Positions 28,591 to 37,324 are shown, counted from the stretch's first letter. The stretch is DNA of 64,000 nucleotides from Paraburkholderia dinghuensis (GCF_003837865.1 NZ_RQIS01000005.1:62001-126000), one strand, 5' to 3'. A program made the numbers and translations. Notes: a model not told the origin generated them from the sequence alone.

Positions 28591-28977
28591 TCAGAAATAG
28601 ACTGTCAGCGATGACAGCGTATAGGGCTGGTCCAGGGAATAGGGCTGCGAGGAATAGTCCACCCTGTTGCTGGACAGAGCAGGCGAAACGGGTGTCGACC
28701 GCGATTGATCGTCACGTGAAGGCAAGCCGAATACTCGCCGCTCACTGTCGTCCACGAGCCATTCATCCAGAGACGTATCGCCAAGGGTCAGATACGGCGC
28801 ATCCGAAAGCGATATTTTTTGCCCGTAGCGTTTTCTGAGCTGTGCAAGCAAAAATTTGCCGAGGATCAGCGTGCAATGCTCCTCGATTTTTATTTTCTGC
28901 TCGTTGGCTCTTGCCCACTCCCGTTCAAGTACGAACATCCGGGCATTAATCTGAGACAGTGAAAATTCTTTATCCAT
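28591..28977 (-). CDS. hypothetical protein, accessory
   Basis: A 128-residue protein I do not recognise. The first half is a charged helical region (MFVLEREWARANEQKIKIEEH, with a probable coiled coil through residue 55). The second half is Ser/Tyr/Pro-rich and disordered (SSQPYSLDQPYTLSS). Codon use is less GC-rich than the neighbours, and the gene borders an AT-rich stretch. No convincing Shine-Dalgarno precedes the ATG at 28977. It looks like acquired DNA. Function is unknown. Confidence 0.5.
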   Translation of the reverse strand: MDKEFSLSQINARMFVLEREWARANEQKIKIEEHCTLILGKFLLAQLRKRYGQKISLSDAPYLTLGDTSLDEWLVDDSERRVFGLPSRDDQSRSTPVSPALSSNRVDYSSQPYSLDQPYTLSSLTVYF

Positions 28978-29136
28978 AGCGAACTAACGTGGCACACGGC
29001 CCGGTGAGCAAATCGGGATGACGGTCTGGCAGACGTCTCGCCACGCGCATACAAGACACTTCGTAGTTAAGGCTGCCGGAATAAACGACGCAGCTTCACC
29101 GTCTTTTTCGCGGAGAACCGAGGGAGATCTGACAGC

Positions 29137-29283
29137 ATGAGGCGGTCGATTAAGGCTCCTATCCCGACAGGGCGACAGGAAGTCCGTGTGAGACTCTATA
29201 CGATAGCTGACAGCGTCCGAAGCGAGATTACATGTCTAGTCCAAACTGGACAAATCTTGCTTGATTATCTAAATATAAGATAA
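29137..29283 (+). CDS. possible 48-residue small protein
   Basis: An ORF from ATG 29137 to TAA 29283, with GGGAG nine to eleven bases upstream of the start. The peptide begins MRRSIKAPIPTGRQEVRVRL and ends LVQTGQILLDYLNIR. Its balanced composition is unlike the Arg/Ala-rich shadow frames elsewhere. It lies in the AT-rich patch, divergent from the 128-residue hypothetical gene. It may be a real small gene or the N-terminal remnant of a larger one. Confidence 0.4.
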   Translation: MRRSIKAPIPTGRQEVRVRLYTIADSVRSEITCLVQTGQILLDYLNIR

Positions 29284-29470
29284 GCGGTGGAAACTGATAT
29301 TCCTCGAATTATCAATTTCCATTTAGCAGATTGAATCGAGTGATTTGACTGGCTTGCACGGACCGCCCACCCTGCGGGAAGCCGATCATCGGCTCTGCGA
29401 TACCGCCGACAAGATGGACCAATAACGAAGCGTTCGCAAGACACCGGGTTCTGCGAATGGAGATCATGCT

Positions 29471-29497
29471 GCGACGGCCGCCGGTTGTCGCCGTCGC
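29471..29497 (-). other. hairpin 3' of metC
   Basis: GCGACGGC / GCCGTCGC, an 8-bp stem with an 11-base loop, ends 18 bases beyond the metC stop. No U-run follows on the minus strand, so termination here would be inefficient or Rho-aided. Confidence 0.35.
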
Positions 29498-29515
29498 ATT
29501 CCCGTTCTCAGCGAC

Positions 29516-30715
29516 TCAGACCGACTTGCCGTGACAGGCCCTTTCCAGCGCTTGTTCGAGGTCGGCGCGCAGGTCGGCCTCGTCTTCGAGACCCACGTAA
29601 AAACGCACCAGCGTGCCGCGATGCGGCCAATGCGCGGCCGTGCGCATCGACGCGATGTGGTACGGCATCACGAGGCTATGCGCCCCGCCCCAACTCCAGC
29701 CAATTGAAAACAGTTCGAGCGCTTCGCAGAATGCGTCGACCTGCTCGGGGCTGTATCGATCGTCGAATACCACCGAAAAGAGACCGCCTGCGCCGGTAAA
29801 ATCGCGCTTGAATGACTCGTGGCCCGGACAGTCGGGGAACGCGGGATGCAACATGGCCGCAATCTCGCCGCGCGTCTTGAGCCAGCTCGCCAAGGCGAAC
29901 GCGCTGCGATCGTGCGCCTCAAAACGGGCCTTCATGCTGGGCAGCGCGCGCAACACGAGCGAACAGTCGTCCGACGAAACACCGATGCCAAGGCGCATGC
30001 GCGCCTGCTTGAGCTTCAGGTGCAGTTCGCGATCGGTCGTGATCGCCGCGCCCATCAGCACATCGCTGCCGCCCGACTGATACTTCGTGAGCGCCTGCAC
30101 CGAGATGTCGATCCCATGCTCGAACGGTTTGAACGCAAGCCCCGCCGAATACGTGTTGTCGATCGCCGTAACCACGTTGCGCGCGCGAGCCGCGGCCGTG
30201 ATGGCGCGCACGTCGGGAATTTCCATCGTCACCGAGCCCGGCGCCTCCAGCCAGATCAGCTTCGTGTCGGGCCGGATCAGGTCCGCGATGCGGGCACCGA
30301 TCAGCGGATCGTAGTAGCGCGTCGTGATGCCAAAATCGCGGGCGAGCCAGTCGCCGAGCTCCCGGTTCGGCGAGTAGACGTTATCGGGAATCAATACGTC
30401 ATCGCCTTTCTTCAGGATTCCGAAATAGACATTCGAGATCGCGGATAACCCCGACGGCTGCAAGAGCGCATACTCGCCGCCCTCGATGGCCGCGAGGCGC
30501 TGCGTCAGCATCGCCGAAGTCGGCGTCGCGTGCAGGCCGTAGCGCCACTGTGTGTCGTTGCGCCAATCGAGCGAGCGCAGCGTCGCGAGATCGGGGAACA
30601 CCACCGTCGAGGCGCGCGTGACGGGCGCCGCGAACGATTCGAAGCCCGGCGTGATCTCGCCCTCCGGGTGGACGATGCGCGTCTGCAGTGCGCGGCTGGA
30701 GTCGTTTTTTTTCAT
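29516..30715 (-). CDS. metC: cystathionine beta-lyase
   Basis: A 399-residue Cys/Met-metabolism PLP enzyme converting cystathionine to homocysteine, pyruvate and ammonia in methionine synthesis. The PLP lysine is Lys211 in QALTKYQSGGSDVLMG. The partner Asp is in AIDNTYSAGLAF, and YGLHATPTSAML binds phosphate across the dimer. It has MetC-type sequence (WSWGGAHSLVMPY near the C-terminus) rather than cystathionine gamma-synthase. ATG at 30715 lies four bases after the preceding secreted-protein gene, so the two are co-transcribed. Confidence 0.94.
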   Translation of the reverse strand: MKKNDSSRALQTRIVHPEGEITPGFESFAAPVTRASTVVFPDLATLRSLDWRNDTQWRYGLHATPTSAMLTQRLAAIEGGEYALLQPSGLSAISNVYFGILKKGDDVLIPDNVYSPNRELGDWLARDFGITTRYYDPLIGARIADLIRPDTKLIWLEAPGSVTMEIPDVRAITAAARARNVVTAIDNTYSAGLAFKPFEHGIDISVQALTKYQSGGSDVLMGAAITTDRELHLKLKQARMRLGIGVSSDDCSLVLRALPSMKARFEAHDRSAFALASWLKTRGEIAAMLHPAFPDCPGHESFKRDFTGAGGLFSVVFDDRYSPEQVDAFCEALELFSIGWSWGGAHSLVMPYHIASMRTAAHWPHRGTLVRFYVGLEDEADLRADLEQALERACHGKSV

Positions 30716-30719
30716 CGTG

Positions 30720-31382
30720 TCATTCGCCGGTTCTGAGATTGCTGACCCCGCCCACCGGCTGGCCACCCTTGCCCGCCGGCGTCGCCGATGGAAGCGCGAC
30801 GGCAGGCGCCGGCGCCGCTTGTTCAGCGTTCGTAGCCGCCTTGGAGGCAGCCACGGACGCGACCGGCAACGGCAGCCCGGCCGCGAGCGGCTTCAGTTCG
30901 AAGGCTACGGGGTCGGAGTCGTCCACTTCCATCCGGTCGCCGGACAGCGAGCCGTCGTCGGCGAACGTGCCCACCCAGTTGCCCGTGATATGCGTGCCGT
31001 CGCTCGACTCCTCGGCCTCAAGCGTGCTGCCCGCGCGGTCGCCGGCGATCAGGATCACCTCGCCCGTGTCGGTGAACTGATACTCGCCGTGGACGCCGGT
31101 CGGATCGTCCGACTTCGGCGCGAGGCGCATCACGATCTGGCGTTCGCCGAGCGTACCGACATAGCGCGGAAACTGCGCGAACTCGGGGCTCGGTTTGAGC
31201 GGTAATTCACGCGCGGGCGGCGCGGCGAGCGCTTTCACCGGGTCGACGGCTTCCTGTGCAAAGGCCGCCGACGACAGCGCAATCTGCAGCGCAAACGCCG
31301 CCGCGGCGAATGCGTACGCGCGCAGCGGGCGCATCACGCCGCGCGGTGCGGCGACTCGTTGCTTCGAGGTCGATACTTCCAT
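30720..31382 (-). CDS. secreted protein of unknown function upstream of metC
   Basis: A 220-residue protein with an N-terminal signal. A basic n-region precedes MRPLRAYAFAAAAFALQIAL, with cleavage after AFA-Q near residue 42. The mature part is a compact acidic domain (QIVMRLAPKSDDPTGVHGEY, GNWVGTFADDGSLSGDRME) with beta-strand character, then an Ala/Pro-rich tail. Start ATG 31382 has GAAGGAAGGA upstream. It sits between bktB and metC on the same strand. No family assigned. Confidence 0.72.
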   Translation of the reverse strand: MEVSTSKQRVAAPRGVMRPLRAYAFAAAAFALQIALSSAAFAQEAVDPVKALAAPPARELPLKPSPEFAQFPRYVGTLGERQIVMRLAPKSDDPTGVHGEYQFTDTGEVILIAGDRAGSTLEAEESSDGTHITGNWVGTFADDGSLSGDRMEVDDSDPVAFELKPLAAGLPLPVASVAASKAATNAEQAAPAPAVALPSATPAGKGGQPVGGVSNLRTGE

Positions 31383-31432
31383 CCGATTCCTTCCTTCAAG
31401 TGCGCCGCGCCACAATCCGTCATTCAGGCGCA

Positions 31433-32617
31433 TCAAATGCGTTCGAACACGGCGGCAATACCCTGTCCGCCGCCAATACACATCGTCACGAGCGCGTAGC
31501 GGCCGCCGATCCGATGCAGTTCATAAAGCGCCTTCACCGTGATCAGCGCGCCGGTTGCGCCGATCGGATGGCCGAGCGATATGCCCGAGCCGTTCGGGTT
31601 GACCTTGGCGGGATCGAGGCCGAGTTCCTGCGAGACCGCACAGGCCTGCGCCGCGAACGCTTCGTTCGCCTCGATCACGTCGAGATCGGCTGCTGTGATG
31701 CCCGCGCGCTCCAGCGCCTTCTGCGTGGCCGGGACCGGGCCGATGCCCATGTACGCCGGATCGACGCCCGCATGTGCGTACGACACGAGACGCGCGAGCG
31801 GCTTCGCGCCGCGCGCGCGGGCCGCTTCGCCGCTCATCAGCAGGACCGCGGCAGCGGCGTCGTTGATGCCCGAGGCGTTACCCGCCGTCACCGTGCCGTT
31901 TTCCTTCGCGAACACCGGCTTGAGCTTCGAGAAGTCTTCCAGCGTGGCATCGGTGCGGACGTGCTCGTCAGTATCGAACACGACTTCGCCCTTCTTCGAC
32001 TTGATCGCGATCGGCAGGATCTGGTCCTTGAAACGGCCTTCGGCGATCGCCTTCGCCGCGCGGCGATGCGACTCGAGCGCAAGTGCGTCCTGTGCCTCGC
32101 GAGTGATACCGAACTTCTTCGCGACATTTTCCGCCGTCACGCCCATGTGGATCGACTGGAACGGGTCGTGAAGCGCGCCGAGCATCATGTCGATGAGCGG
32201 GGCGTCGCCCATGCGCTGGCCAAAACGCGCGGCCGGCACGGTATAGGGCGCGCGGCTCATGCTTTCGGCGCCACCGCCGATGGCGATATCCGCATCGCCG
32301 AGCAGGATCGTCTGCGCCGCCGATACGATCGCCTGCAGCCCGGAGCCGCACAGGCGGTTCACGGTCAATGCGGGCGTGTGCTGCGCAACACCACCGTTCA
32401 GCGCGGCGACGCGCGCGAGATACATATCCTTCGGCTCGGTGTGGACGACATTGCCGAACACCACGTGACCGACCGCATCACCCTCCACGCTTCCACGCGA
32501 GAGCACTTCGCGCACGACGCGTGCACCGAGGTCGGTCGGCGCGAAGTCCTTCAGACTGCCGCCGAAATCGCCAATTGCGGTACGAACACCGCTCACGACT
32601 ACTACGTCTCGTTGCAT
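31433..32617 (-). CDS. bktB: beta-ketothiolase BktB (acetyl-CoA acyltransferase)
   Basis: A 394-residue thiolase matching Cupriavidus BktB in length and in blocks such as VVVVSGVRTAIGDFGGSLKD. The acylated Cys90 lies in NRLCGSGLQ, the catalytic His in GHPIGATGA, and the second Cys in CIGGGQG. BktB condenses acetyl-CoA with acetyl- or propionyl-CoA, so it can supply C4 and C5 precursors for the pha genes about 5 kb away. ATG at 32617 has GAGGAG upstream. It lies 63 bases after kdgK on the same strand. Confidence 0.92.
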   Translation of the reverse strand: MQRDVVVVSGVRTAIGDFGGSLKDFAPTDLGARVVREVLSRGSVEGDAVGHVVFGNVVHTEPKDMYLARVAALNGGVAQHTPALTVNRLCGSGLQAIVSAAQTILLGDADIAIGGGAESMSRAPYTVPAARFGQRMGDAPLIDMMLGALHDPFQSIHMGVTAENVAKKFGITREAQDALALESHRRAAKAIAEGRFKDQILPIAIKSKKGEVVFDTDEHVRTDATLEDFSKLKPVFAKENGTVTAGNASGINDAAAAVLLMSGEAARARGAKPLARLVSYAHAGVDPAYMGIGPVPATQKALERAGITAADLDVIEANEAFAAQACAVSQELGLDPAKVNPNGSGISLGHPIGATGALITVKALYELHRIGGRYALVTMCIGGGQGIAAVFERI

Positions 32618-32680
32618 CGCTTGCTCCTCATCTCTCTGCATGGAATTTCGTTATTCTGCTTGCGGGACGGCGCTGGACAT

Positions 32681-33607
32681 TCAGGTGACCAGCGCCCTCT
32701 CGACGGCCTCGCGGCGTGGAATCGGCGCGACCGCACCGTAACCTTGCGTCGAGAGTGCGGCCGCTGCGTTCGCGTAGCGGGCCGCCACGAAGGGATCGTC
32801 GCCCAACACGAGCCGCGCGACAAACGCGCCCCCGAAGCAGTCACCCGCGCCCGTCGCATCGACAGCCGCGACGACGCGGCCCGGCACCACGCGGCGTTCG
32901 CGCTGCGTCGCCACATAGGCTCCTTCTTTGCCGAGTTTAAGCGCGACGACCTGCGGCCCCCGCGCCAGCAGCCAGTCGACAATCGCGTCGCGATCGTCGA
33001 GGCCGGTCAGTACTGCGACGTCGTCCCAACTCGGCAGGCAGATATCCGTCGCACGCAGCACTTCGCCCATCACGGCCCGGGCACGAGAGAGCGGCCAGAG
33101 CTTCAACCGCAGGTTCGTGTCGAAGCTGATTTTGCCGCCATTCGCGCGCACGTGATCGATGGCTGCAAACGCTGCATCGCAGGCGCTCGTGCTGATCGCC
33201 ACGCTGATGCCCGACAGGTGCAACACGCGCGCGGCAGCGAGTGCGTCGAGCGGCAGATCGCGCGGCGCGTACCGGCTTGCCGCCGACCCGGCCCGCAGGT
33301 AATCGAATGCATGCCCGTCCGGGCCATGCGATACAAAATAGACGCCGGTCGGCGCGTTCGCATTGATTCGTACATTGGACGTATCGACACCTTCGCGCGT
33401 CCACAGATCGAGCAGCAGGCGCCCGAACTGATCGTCGCCGACGGCCGAGACGAACCCCGTGCTCACACCCTGGCGCGCGGCGGCGATGCAGAAGTTCGAG
33501 GTGTCGCCGCCAAAGCCTTGCAGGTATTCGGGCTTGCCCTTCGACGCCTGGTTGAACTCCACCATCGCCTCGCCGAACGCCAGAACGTGCGGTGCGCCTG
33601 CGCTCAT
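32681..33607 (-). CDS. kdgK: PfkB family sugar kinase, probably 2-dehydro-3-deoxygluconokinase
   Basis: A 308-residue ribokinase/PfkB-fold kinase. The N-terminal substrate region is FGEAMVEFNQ with FGGDTSNFCIAAARQG. The C-terminal signature VDATGAGDCFGGAFVA carries the anion hole and catalytic Asp. The GGDTxN form at the sugar site matches KDG kinases, which phosphorylate 2-keto-3-deoxygluconate before aldol cleavage, but other sugars are possible. ATG at 33607 lies five bases after the rimO stop, so it is coupled to rimO. Confidence 0.85.
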   Translation of the reverse strand: MSAGAPHVLAFGEAMVEFNQASKGKPEYLQGFGGDTSNFCIAAARQGVSTGFVSAVGDDQFGRLLLDLWTREGVDTSNVRINANAPTGVYFVSHGPDGHAFDYLRAGSAASRYAPRDLPLDALAAARVLHLSGISVAISTSACDAAFAAIDHVRANGGKISFDTNLRLKLWPLSRARAVMGEVLRATDICLPSWDDVAVLTGLDDRDAIVDWLLARGPQVVALKLGKEGAYVATQRERRVVPGRVVAAVDATGAGDCFGGAFVARLVLGDDPFVAARYANAAAALSTQGYGAVAPIPRREAVERALVT

Positions 33608-33612
33608 ACGGC

Positions 33613-35004
33613 TCAGACCTCGCCCCACAGATCGTGGCCGTCCGCGCCGGTGATCTTCACCGACACGAAATCGCCAACCTTGTAGCGCTTCGACGCCTTG
33701 GTCGAAGGCGCGACGTAGACGACGCCGTCGATCTCGGGCGCATCGGCCGCGGTGCGGCCAATGCCGCCGTCGGCGTTGATTTCGTCGATCAGCACCTTGA
33801 GCGTCTTGCCGACCTTGCGCTGGATGCGCTTCGCCGACACCGCTTCGGCGACTTCCATGAAGCGCGAACGACGCTCCTCGCGCACTTCGTCCGGCAGTGC
33901 GCCGTCGAGTTCGTTGGCGCTCGCGCCCTCGACCGGCGAATACGCGAAACAACCCACGCGATCGAGTTCTGCCTCGCGGATGAAGTCGAGCAGCGTCTCG
34001 AACTGCTCTTCTGTCTCGCCGGGGAAGCCCGCGATGAACGTGCTGCGAATCGTGAGGTCCGGGCACATCGCGCGCCAGGCCTGCACGCGCTCGAGCACTT
34101 TCTCGGCGTTCGCCGGTCGCTTCATGCGCTTGAGCACTTCAGGGTGCGCGTGCTGGAACGGCACGTCCAGATACGGCAGCACGTGGCCCTTGTACGGGCC
34201 TTCCGCCATCATCGGAATGACTTCGTCCACGCTCGGATACGGATAGACGTAATGCAGGCGCACCCATGCGCCGTACTGCGCGGCCAGCTCGCCGAGTGCG
34301 CTGACGAGTTCGGTCATGCGCGTCTTCAGCGGACGGCCGTTCCAGAAGCCGGTGCGGTACTTGACGTCGACGCCGTACGCGCTCGTGTCCTGCGAAATGA
34401 CGAGCAACTCCTTCACGCCCGCCTTGAAGAGATTTTCGGCTTCGAGCATCACTTCGGCGACGGGGCGCGAAACGAGGTCGCCGCGCATCGACGGAATGAT
34501 GCAGAACGAGCAGCGGTGGTTGCAGCCTTCCGAGATCTTCAGATAAGCGTAATGGCGGGGCGTGAGCTTCACGCCTGCGGGTGGCACTAGATCGACGAAG
34601 GGATCGTGCGGCTTGGGCAGATGCGTATGCACGACCTGCATGACTTCGCCCACGGCATGTGGGCCGGTGACGGCAAGCACTTTCGGATGCACATCGGCGA
34701 TAAGGTTGGTACCGCTCGCGCTCTGCTTCGCGCCGAGACAACCCGTGACGATCACCTTCCCGTTTTCGTTGAGCGCCTCGCCGATGGCATCGAGGCTTTC
34801 CTGCACGGCTTCGTCGATGAAGCCGCACGTGTTGACAACGACCAGGTCGGCGCCGTCGTAGCTGCCTGAGATTTCGTAACCCTCTGCTCGCAACTGGGTG
34901 AGGATCTGCTCGGAGTCCACGAGGGCCTTCGGGCAGCCGAGGGAAACCATCCCGACACGCGGTGCGGGATTCTGGGAGGTCGTTGATTCAACAGGGTTTT
35001 TCAC
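33613..35004 (-). CDS. rimO: ribosomal protein S12 methylthiotransferase RimO
   Basis: A 463-residue radical-SAM enzyme that methylthiolates Asp of ribosomal protein S12. The N-terminal UPF0004 domain has [23 protein letters not shown] and VTGCLGAK for the auxiliary cluster. The radical-SAM CxxxCxxC is [19 protein letters not shown]-terminal TRAM domain follows ([18 protein letters not shown]). I use the GTG at 35004. Starting at an internal Met would cut the N-terminal strand. First gene of rimO-kdgK-bktB-secreted-metC. Confidence 0.95.
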   Translation of the reverse strand: MKNPVESTTSQNPAPRVGMVSLGCPKALVDSEQILTQLRAEGYEISGSYDGADLVVVNTCGFIDEAVQESLDAIGEALNENGKVIVTGCLGAKQSASGTNLIADVHPKVLAVTGPHAVGEVMQVVHTHLPKPHDPFVDLVPPAGVKLTPRHYAYLKISEGCNHRCSFCIIPSMRGDLVSRPVAEVMLEAENLFKAGVKELLVISQDTSAYGVDVKYRTGFWNGRPLKTRMTELVSALGELAAQYGAWVRLHYVYPYPSVDEVIPMMAEGPYKGHVLPYLDVPFQHAHPEVLKRMKRPANAEKVLERVQAWRAMCPDLTIRSTFIAGFPGETEEQFETLLDFIREAELDRVGCFAYSPVEGASANELDGALPDEVREERRSRFMEVAEAVSAKRIQRKVGKTLKVLIDEINADGGIGRTAADAPEIDGVVYVAPSTKASKRYKVGDFVSVKITGADGHDLWGEV

Positions 35005-35073
35005 GTGTACGTCCGGATGTGGGGCGCAGGGCGGAACCGCGCCGCGCGAGATCAAGCCAATCTGCCATTTTAC

Positions 35074-35088
35074 CCATATGTCATATGG
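35074..35088. promoter_or_regulatory. short perfect palindrome in the rimO leader
   Basis: CCATATG-T-CATATGG, seven-base arms around one base, about 70 bases before the rimO start and within the divergent region shared with the toxin gene. Possibly a protein site; no regulator assigned. Confidence 0.3.
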
Positions 35089-35178
35089 AGCGCCGGTGCT
35101 TTGCCGGGTAGCCTCGGAGAAGTCGGGCCGGATGATGGTCGCCCCGTGCGTCCTTCTTGACCGTGCTAACTTTTCTAA

Positions 35179-35199
35179 TATACGGCAAAGCCGTATAAT
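35179..35199 (+). promoter_or_regulatory. operator palindrome over the toxin-antitoxin promoter
   Basis: TATACGGC-AAA-GCCGTATA (35179-35197) is a perfect inverted repeat with eight-base arms. A consensus -10 box TATAAT (35194-35199) overlaps its right arm, and the toxin ATG is at 35216. This is the expected placement for an antitoxin operator that blocks polymerase. Confidence 0.7.
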
Positions 35200-35215
35200 C
35201 ATTCATGGCTCGTTC

Positions 35216-35530
35216 ATGCTTACAGTCATCGAAACGGAAACGTTTCAACGCTATGCCGCCGATATCTGGAGCAACAGCGAACGCGAGGCATTCATCACAT
35301 GGCTCGCCGACCACCCGCTCGCCGGAGATGTGATCCCGGGAACTGGCGGACTTCGCAAGGTGCGCTGGAGACGCTTCGGGTTCGGCAAGCGCGGCGGCAC
35401 GCGCGTGATCTACTACAACGTGCTGGATCAAGGCTGTATCTGGCTGCTGATCGTCTACGCGAAGGCAAAATTCGATAACCTGCCGGCGGCATTTCTCAAC
35501 CGGCTCCGCGAAGAGGTGGAATATGGATAA
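35216..35530 (+). CDS. RelE/HigB-type toxin of a type II toxin-antitoxin module
   Basis: A 104-residue protein with the RelE/ParE-like fold as found in HigB/HigB2. ETFQRYAADIW is the N-terminal helix, then GTGGLRKVRWRRFGFGKRGG, IYYNVLDQGCIWLLIVYAK, and the end LPAAFLNRLREEVE. The basic strand and C-terminal Lys/Arg/Tyr residues would make the mRNA-cleaving surface. The toxin gene comes first and overlaps the antitoxin start by eight bases, the HigBA-type order. Codon context differs from the flanking core genes. Confidence 0.85.
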   Translation: MLTVIETETFQRYAADIWSNSEREAFITWLADHPLAGDVIPGTGGLRKVRWRRFGFGKRGGTRVIYYNVLDQGCIWLLIVYAKAKFDNLPAAFLNRLREEVEYG

Positions 35531-35807
35531 GGAAATGGAACAGTTCCAGGCGGACCTGCTCAAGTCCGTCGGAGAGATGAAGACGGGGCGCGCTGCGCGC
35601 GTCACGCGCGTCGAACCCACGGCTGCCGCGCTAGCGCGTGCAAAAGTGGGCCTTTCGCAAAGCGCGTTTGCCGCGCTGCTTGGTGTGTCGACGCGCACGC
35701 TGCAGGACTGGGAACAAGGGCGGCGCCAGCCGACCGGCGCCGCGCAGACGCTGCTGCGCGTCGCAGCGCTCCATCCCGAAGCGCTGCGCGACCTGAAGAC
35801 AGTCTGA
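35523..35807 (+). CDS. Xre-type antitoxin (HigA/NadS-like)
   Basis: A 94-residue helix-turn-helix protein: LARAKVGLSQSAFAALLGVS and TRTLQDWEQGRRQPTGAAQT form the DNA-binding domain (about residues 38-75). The N-terminal segment FQADLLKSVGEMKTGRAARV resembles NadS-like antitoxins and should wrap the toxin. It probably represses its own promoter through the palindrome at 35179. It converges with phaR, 46 bases apart. Confidence 0.86.
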   Translation: MDKEMEQFQADLLKSVGEMKTGRAARVTRVEPTAAALARAKVGLSQSAFAALLGVSTRTLQDWEQGRRQPTGAAQTLLRVAALHPEALRDLKTV

Positions 35808-35853
35808 GCGGAATCGCTATCTGCGGACCACCGCCACCCCGGGCCTTACTTCC

Positions 35854-36441
35854 TTACTTCTTCTCGTCCTCGCTGCTCTCAGGCGCACTTTGCGCCGGAG
35901 CGGCCGGCTTGAACGGGAAACTGCTGAACATGTTCTTCGCCTGGTTCTGCATCTGCTCCTGCATTTGCACGAACATGTTCTTCGACTGCTCGATGTAGCT
36001 CGTCATCATGCCTTGCATCATCGGCGCCTGCATATTCATAAACTGCGACCAGACTTCCGGGTTCATCGCGTTGCCTTCGTAGAGGCTCTTCGACTGGTCA
36101 GCGAGCTTGTTCTGGATGTCGATGAATGCCTGGATGTTCTTTTCCAGGTAAGTGCCCATCATGCCCTGCATCGCATGGCCGTAGAAACGGATGATCTGCG
36201 ACAGCATCGACGACGAGAACATCGGCAGACCGCCGCTCTCCTCTTCCAGGATGATCTGCAACAGAATGCTGCGCGTCAGATCTTCGTTGGACTTCGCGTC
36301 AATGACCTTGAACTCCTCCTGATCGAGCACGAGTTGCTTCACGTCGCTCAACGTGATGTAGGTGCTCGTCTCCGTGTCGTACAGCCGACGGTTCGGATAT
36401 TTCTTGATCAGTCGTTCGGCGGTTTTCTTTGTAGTCGTCAT
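35854..36441 (-). CDS. phaR: polyhydroxyalkanoate synthesis repressor PhaR
   Basis: A 195-residue regulator that binds both DNA and PHB granules, releasing phasin expression when polymer accumulates. The N-terminal PHB/PHA DNA-binding domain is IKKYPNRRLYDTETSTYITL plus SDVKQLVLDQEEF. A central amphipathic Met-rich helix (about 75-160, GHAMQGMMGTYLEKNIQAF) would bind polymer, and the tail is Ala/Pro/Glu-rich. Last gene of phaC-phaA-phaB-phaR. ATG at 36441 with GGGCGA upstream. Confidence 0.95.
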   Translation of the reverse strand: MTTTKKTAERLIKKYPNRRLYDTETSTYITLSDVKQLVLDQEEFKVIDAKSNEDLTRSILLQIILEEESGGLPMFSSSMLSQIIRFYGHAMQGMMGTYLEKNIQAFIDIQNKLADQSKSLYEGNAMNPEVWSQFMNMQAPMMQGMMTSYIEQSKNMFVQMQEQMQNQAKNMFSSFPFKPAAPAQSAPESSEDEKK

Positions 36442-36583
36442 ATGTCGCCCTTGTTCGCCCGTCACGCCCCTCGCGCGCGGAACTTGCCCGGTAGCGGCGC
36501 CTGCCCCGGTGAGCAAACAGGCGCGCCTCCGTTGTGGATCCATGCTGTGCCGCACGCCCCGAAAGGATGCGCGGCGCGCCGGA

Positions 36584-37324
36584 TCAGCCCATGTGCAACC
36601 CGCCGTTAAGCGAGAAGTCAGCACCGGTTGCGAAGCCCGACTCCTCGGAGGCGAGCCACGCGACGATCGACGCAATTTCCTCAGGTGCGCCGAGACGGCG
36701 CACAGGAATCGTCGCAACGATTTTCTCCAGCACGTCGGGACGGATCGACTTGACCATATCCGTGCCGATATAGCCCGGCGAGACGGTATTGACGGTGACG
36801 CCCTTGGTCGCCACTTCCTGCGCGAGCGCCATCGTGAAGCCGTGAATGCCGGCCTTCGCCGTCGAATAGTTGGTCTGGCCGAACTGGCCCTTCTGACCAT
36901 TCACCGACGAGATATTGATAATGCGGCCCCATCCGCGCTCGACCATGCCGTCGATCACCTGCTTGGTGACGTTGAAGAGGCTCGTGAGGTTCGTGTCGAT
37001 CACGGCGGTCCAGTCTTCGCGCGTCATCTTGCGGAACACGACGTCACGCGTGATGCCCGCGTTGTTGACCAGCACATCGACCTCGCCAACCTCGGCCTTG
37101 ACCTTGTCGAAGGCCTGGCGCGTGGAGTCCCAGTCGCCAACGTTACCTTCCGAGGCGATGAATTCAAAGCCGAGCGCCTTCTGGTCGTCGAGCCACTTCG
37201 CACGGCGCGGCGAATGCGGGCCGCAACCGGCGACCACGATGAAGCCTTGCTTCGCGAGGCGCTGGCAGATTCCGGTTCCGATTCCGCCCATGCCGCCGGT
37301 TACATACGCTACACGCTGTGACAT
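36584..37324 (-). CDS. phaB: acetoacetyl-CoA reductase
   Basis: A 246-residue short-chain dehydrogenase that reduces acetoacetyl-CoA with NADPH to (R)-3-hydroxybutyryl-CoA. The cofactor loop is VTGGMGGIGTGICQRL. The catalytic triad is Ser140, Tyr153 and Lys157 in NISSVNGQKGQFGQTNYSTAK. Substrate-loop and C-terminal blocks match PhaB (SPGYIGTDMVKSI, GADFSLNGGLHMG). It lies between phaA and phaR, with a 227-base gap from phaA that contains a hairpin. Confidence 0.96.
   Translation of the reverse strand: MSQRVAYVTGGMGGIGTGICQRLAKQGFIVVAGCGPHSPRRAKWLDDQKALGFEFIASEGNVGDWDSTRQAFDKVKAEVGEVDVLVNNAGITRDVVFRKMTREDWTAVIDTNLTSLFNVTKQVIDGMVERGWGRIINISSVNGQKGQFGQTNYSTAKAGIHGFTMALAQEVATKGVTVNTVSPGYIGTDMVKSIRPDVLEKIVATIPVRRLGAPEEIASIVAWLASEESGFATGADFSLNGGLHMG

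Larger units (their letters stand above)
28978..29515. other. AT-rich accessory stretch
   Basis: About 540 bases between the hypothetical gene and metC. By direct count 29221-29340 has 42 G/C in 120 bases (35 percent), far below the rest of the window. It contains one possible 48-residue ORF. No direct repeats, transposase remnants or RNA genes are visible at the edges. Confidence 0.6.

Noticed and set aside
31256..33685. An 809-codon plus-strand ORF opposite bktB and kdgK
   Set aside because: Despite its length it is the antisense of two clear enzymes and has no domain; it is explained by codon bias.
32681..34066. A single 461-codon protein spanning rimO 3' end and kdgK
   Set aside because: The N-terminal half is rimO read in another frame; the kinase starts at 33607.
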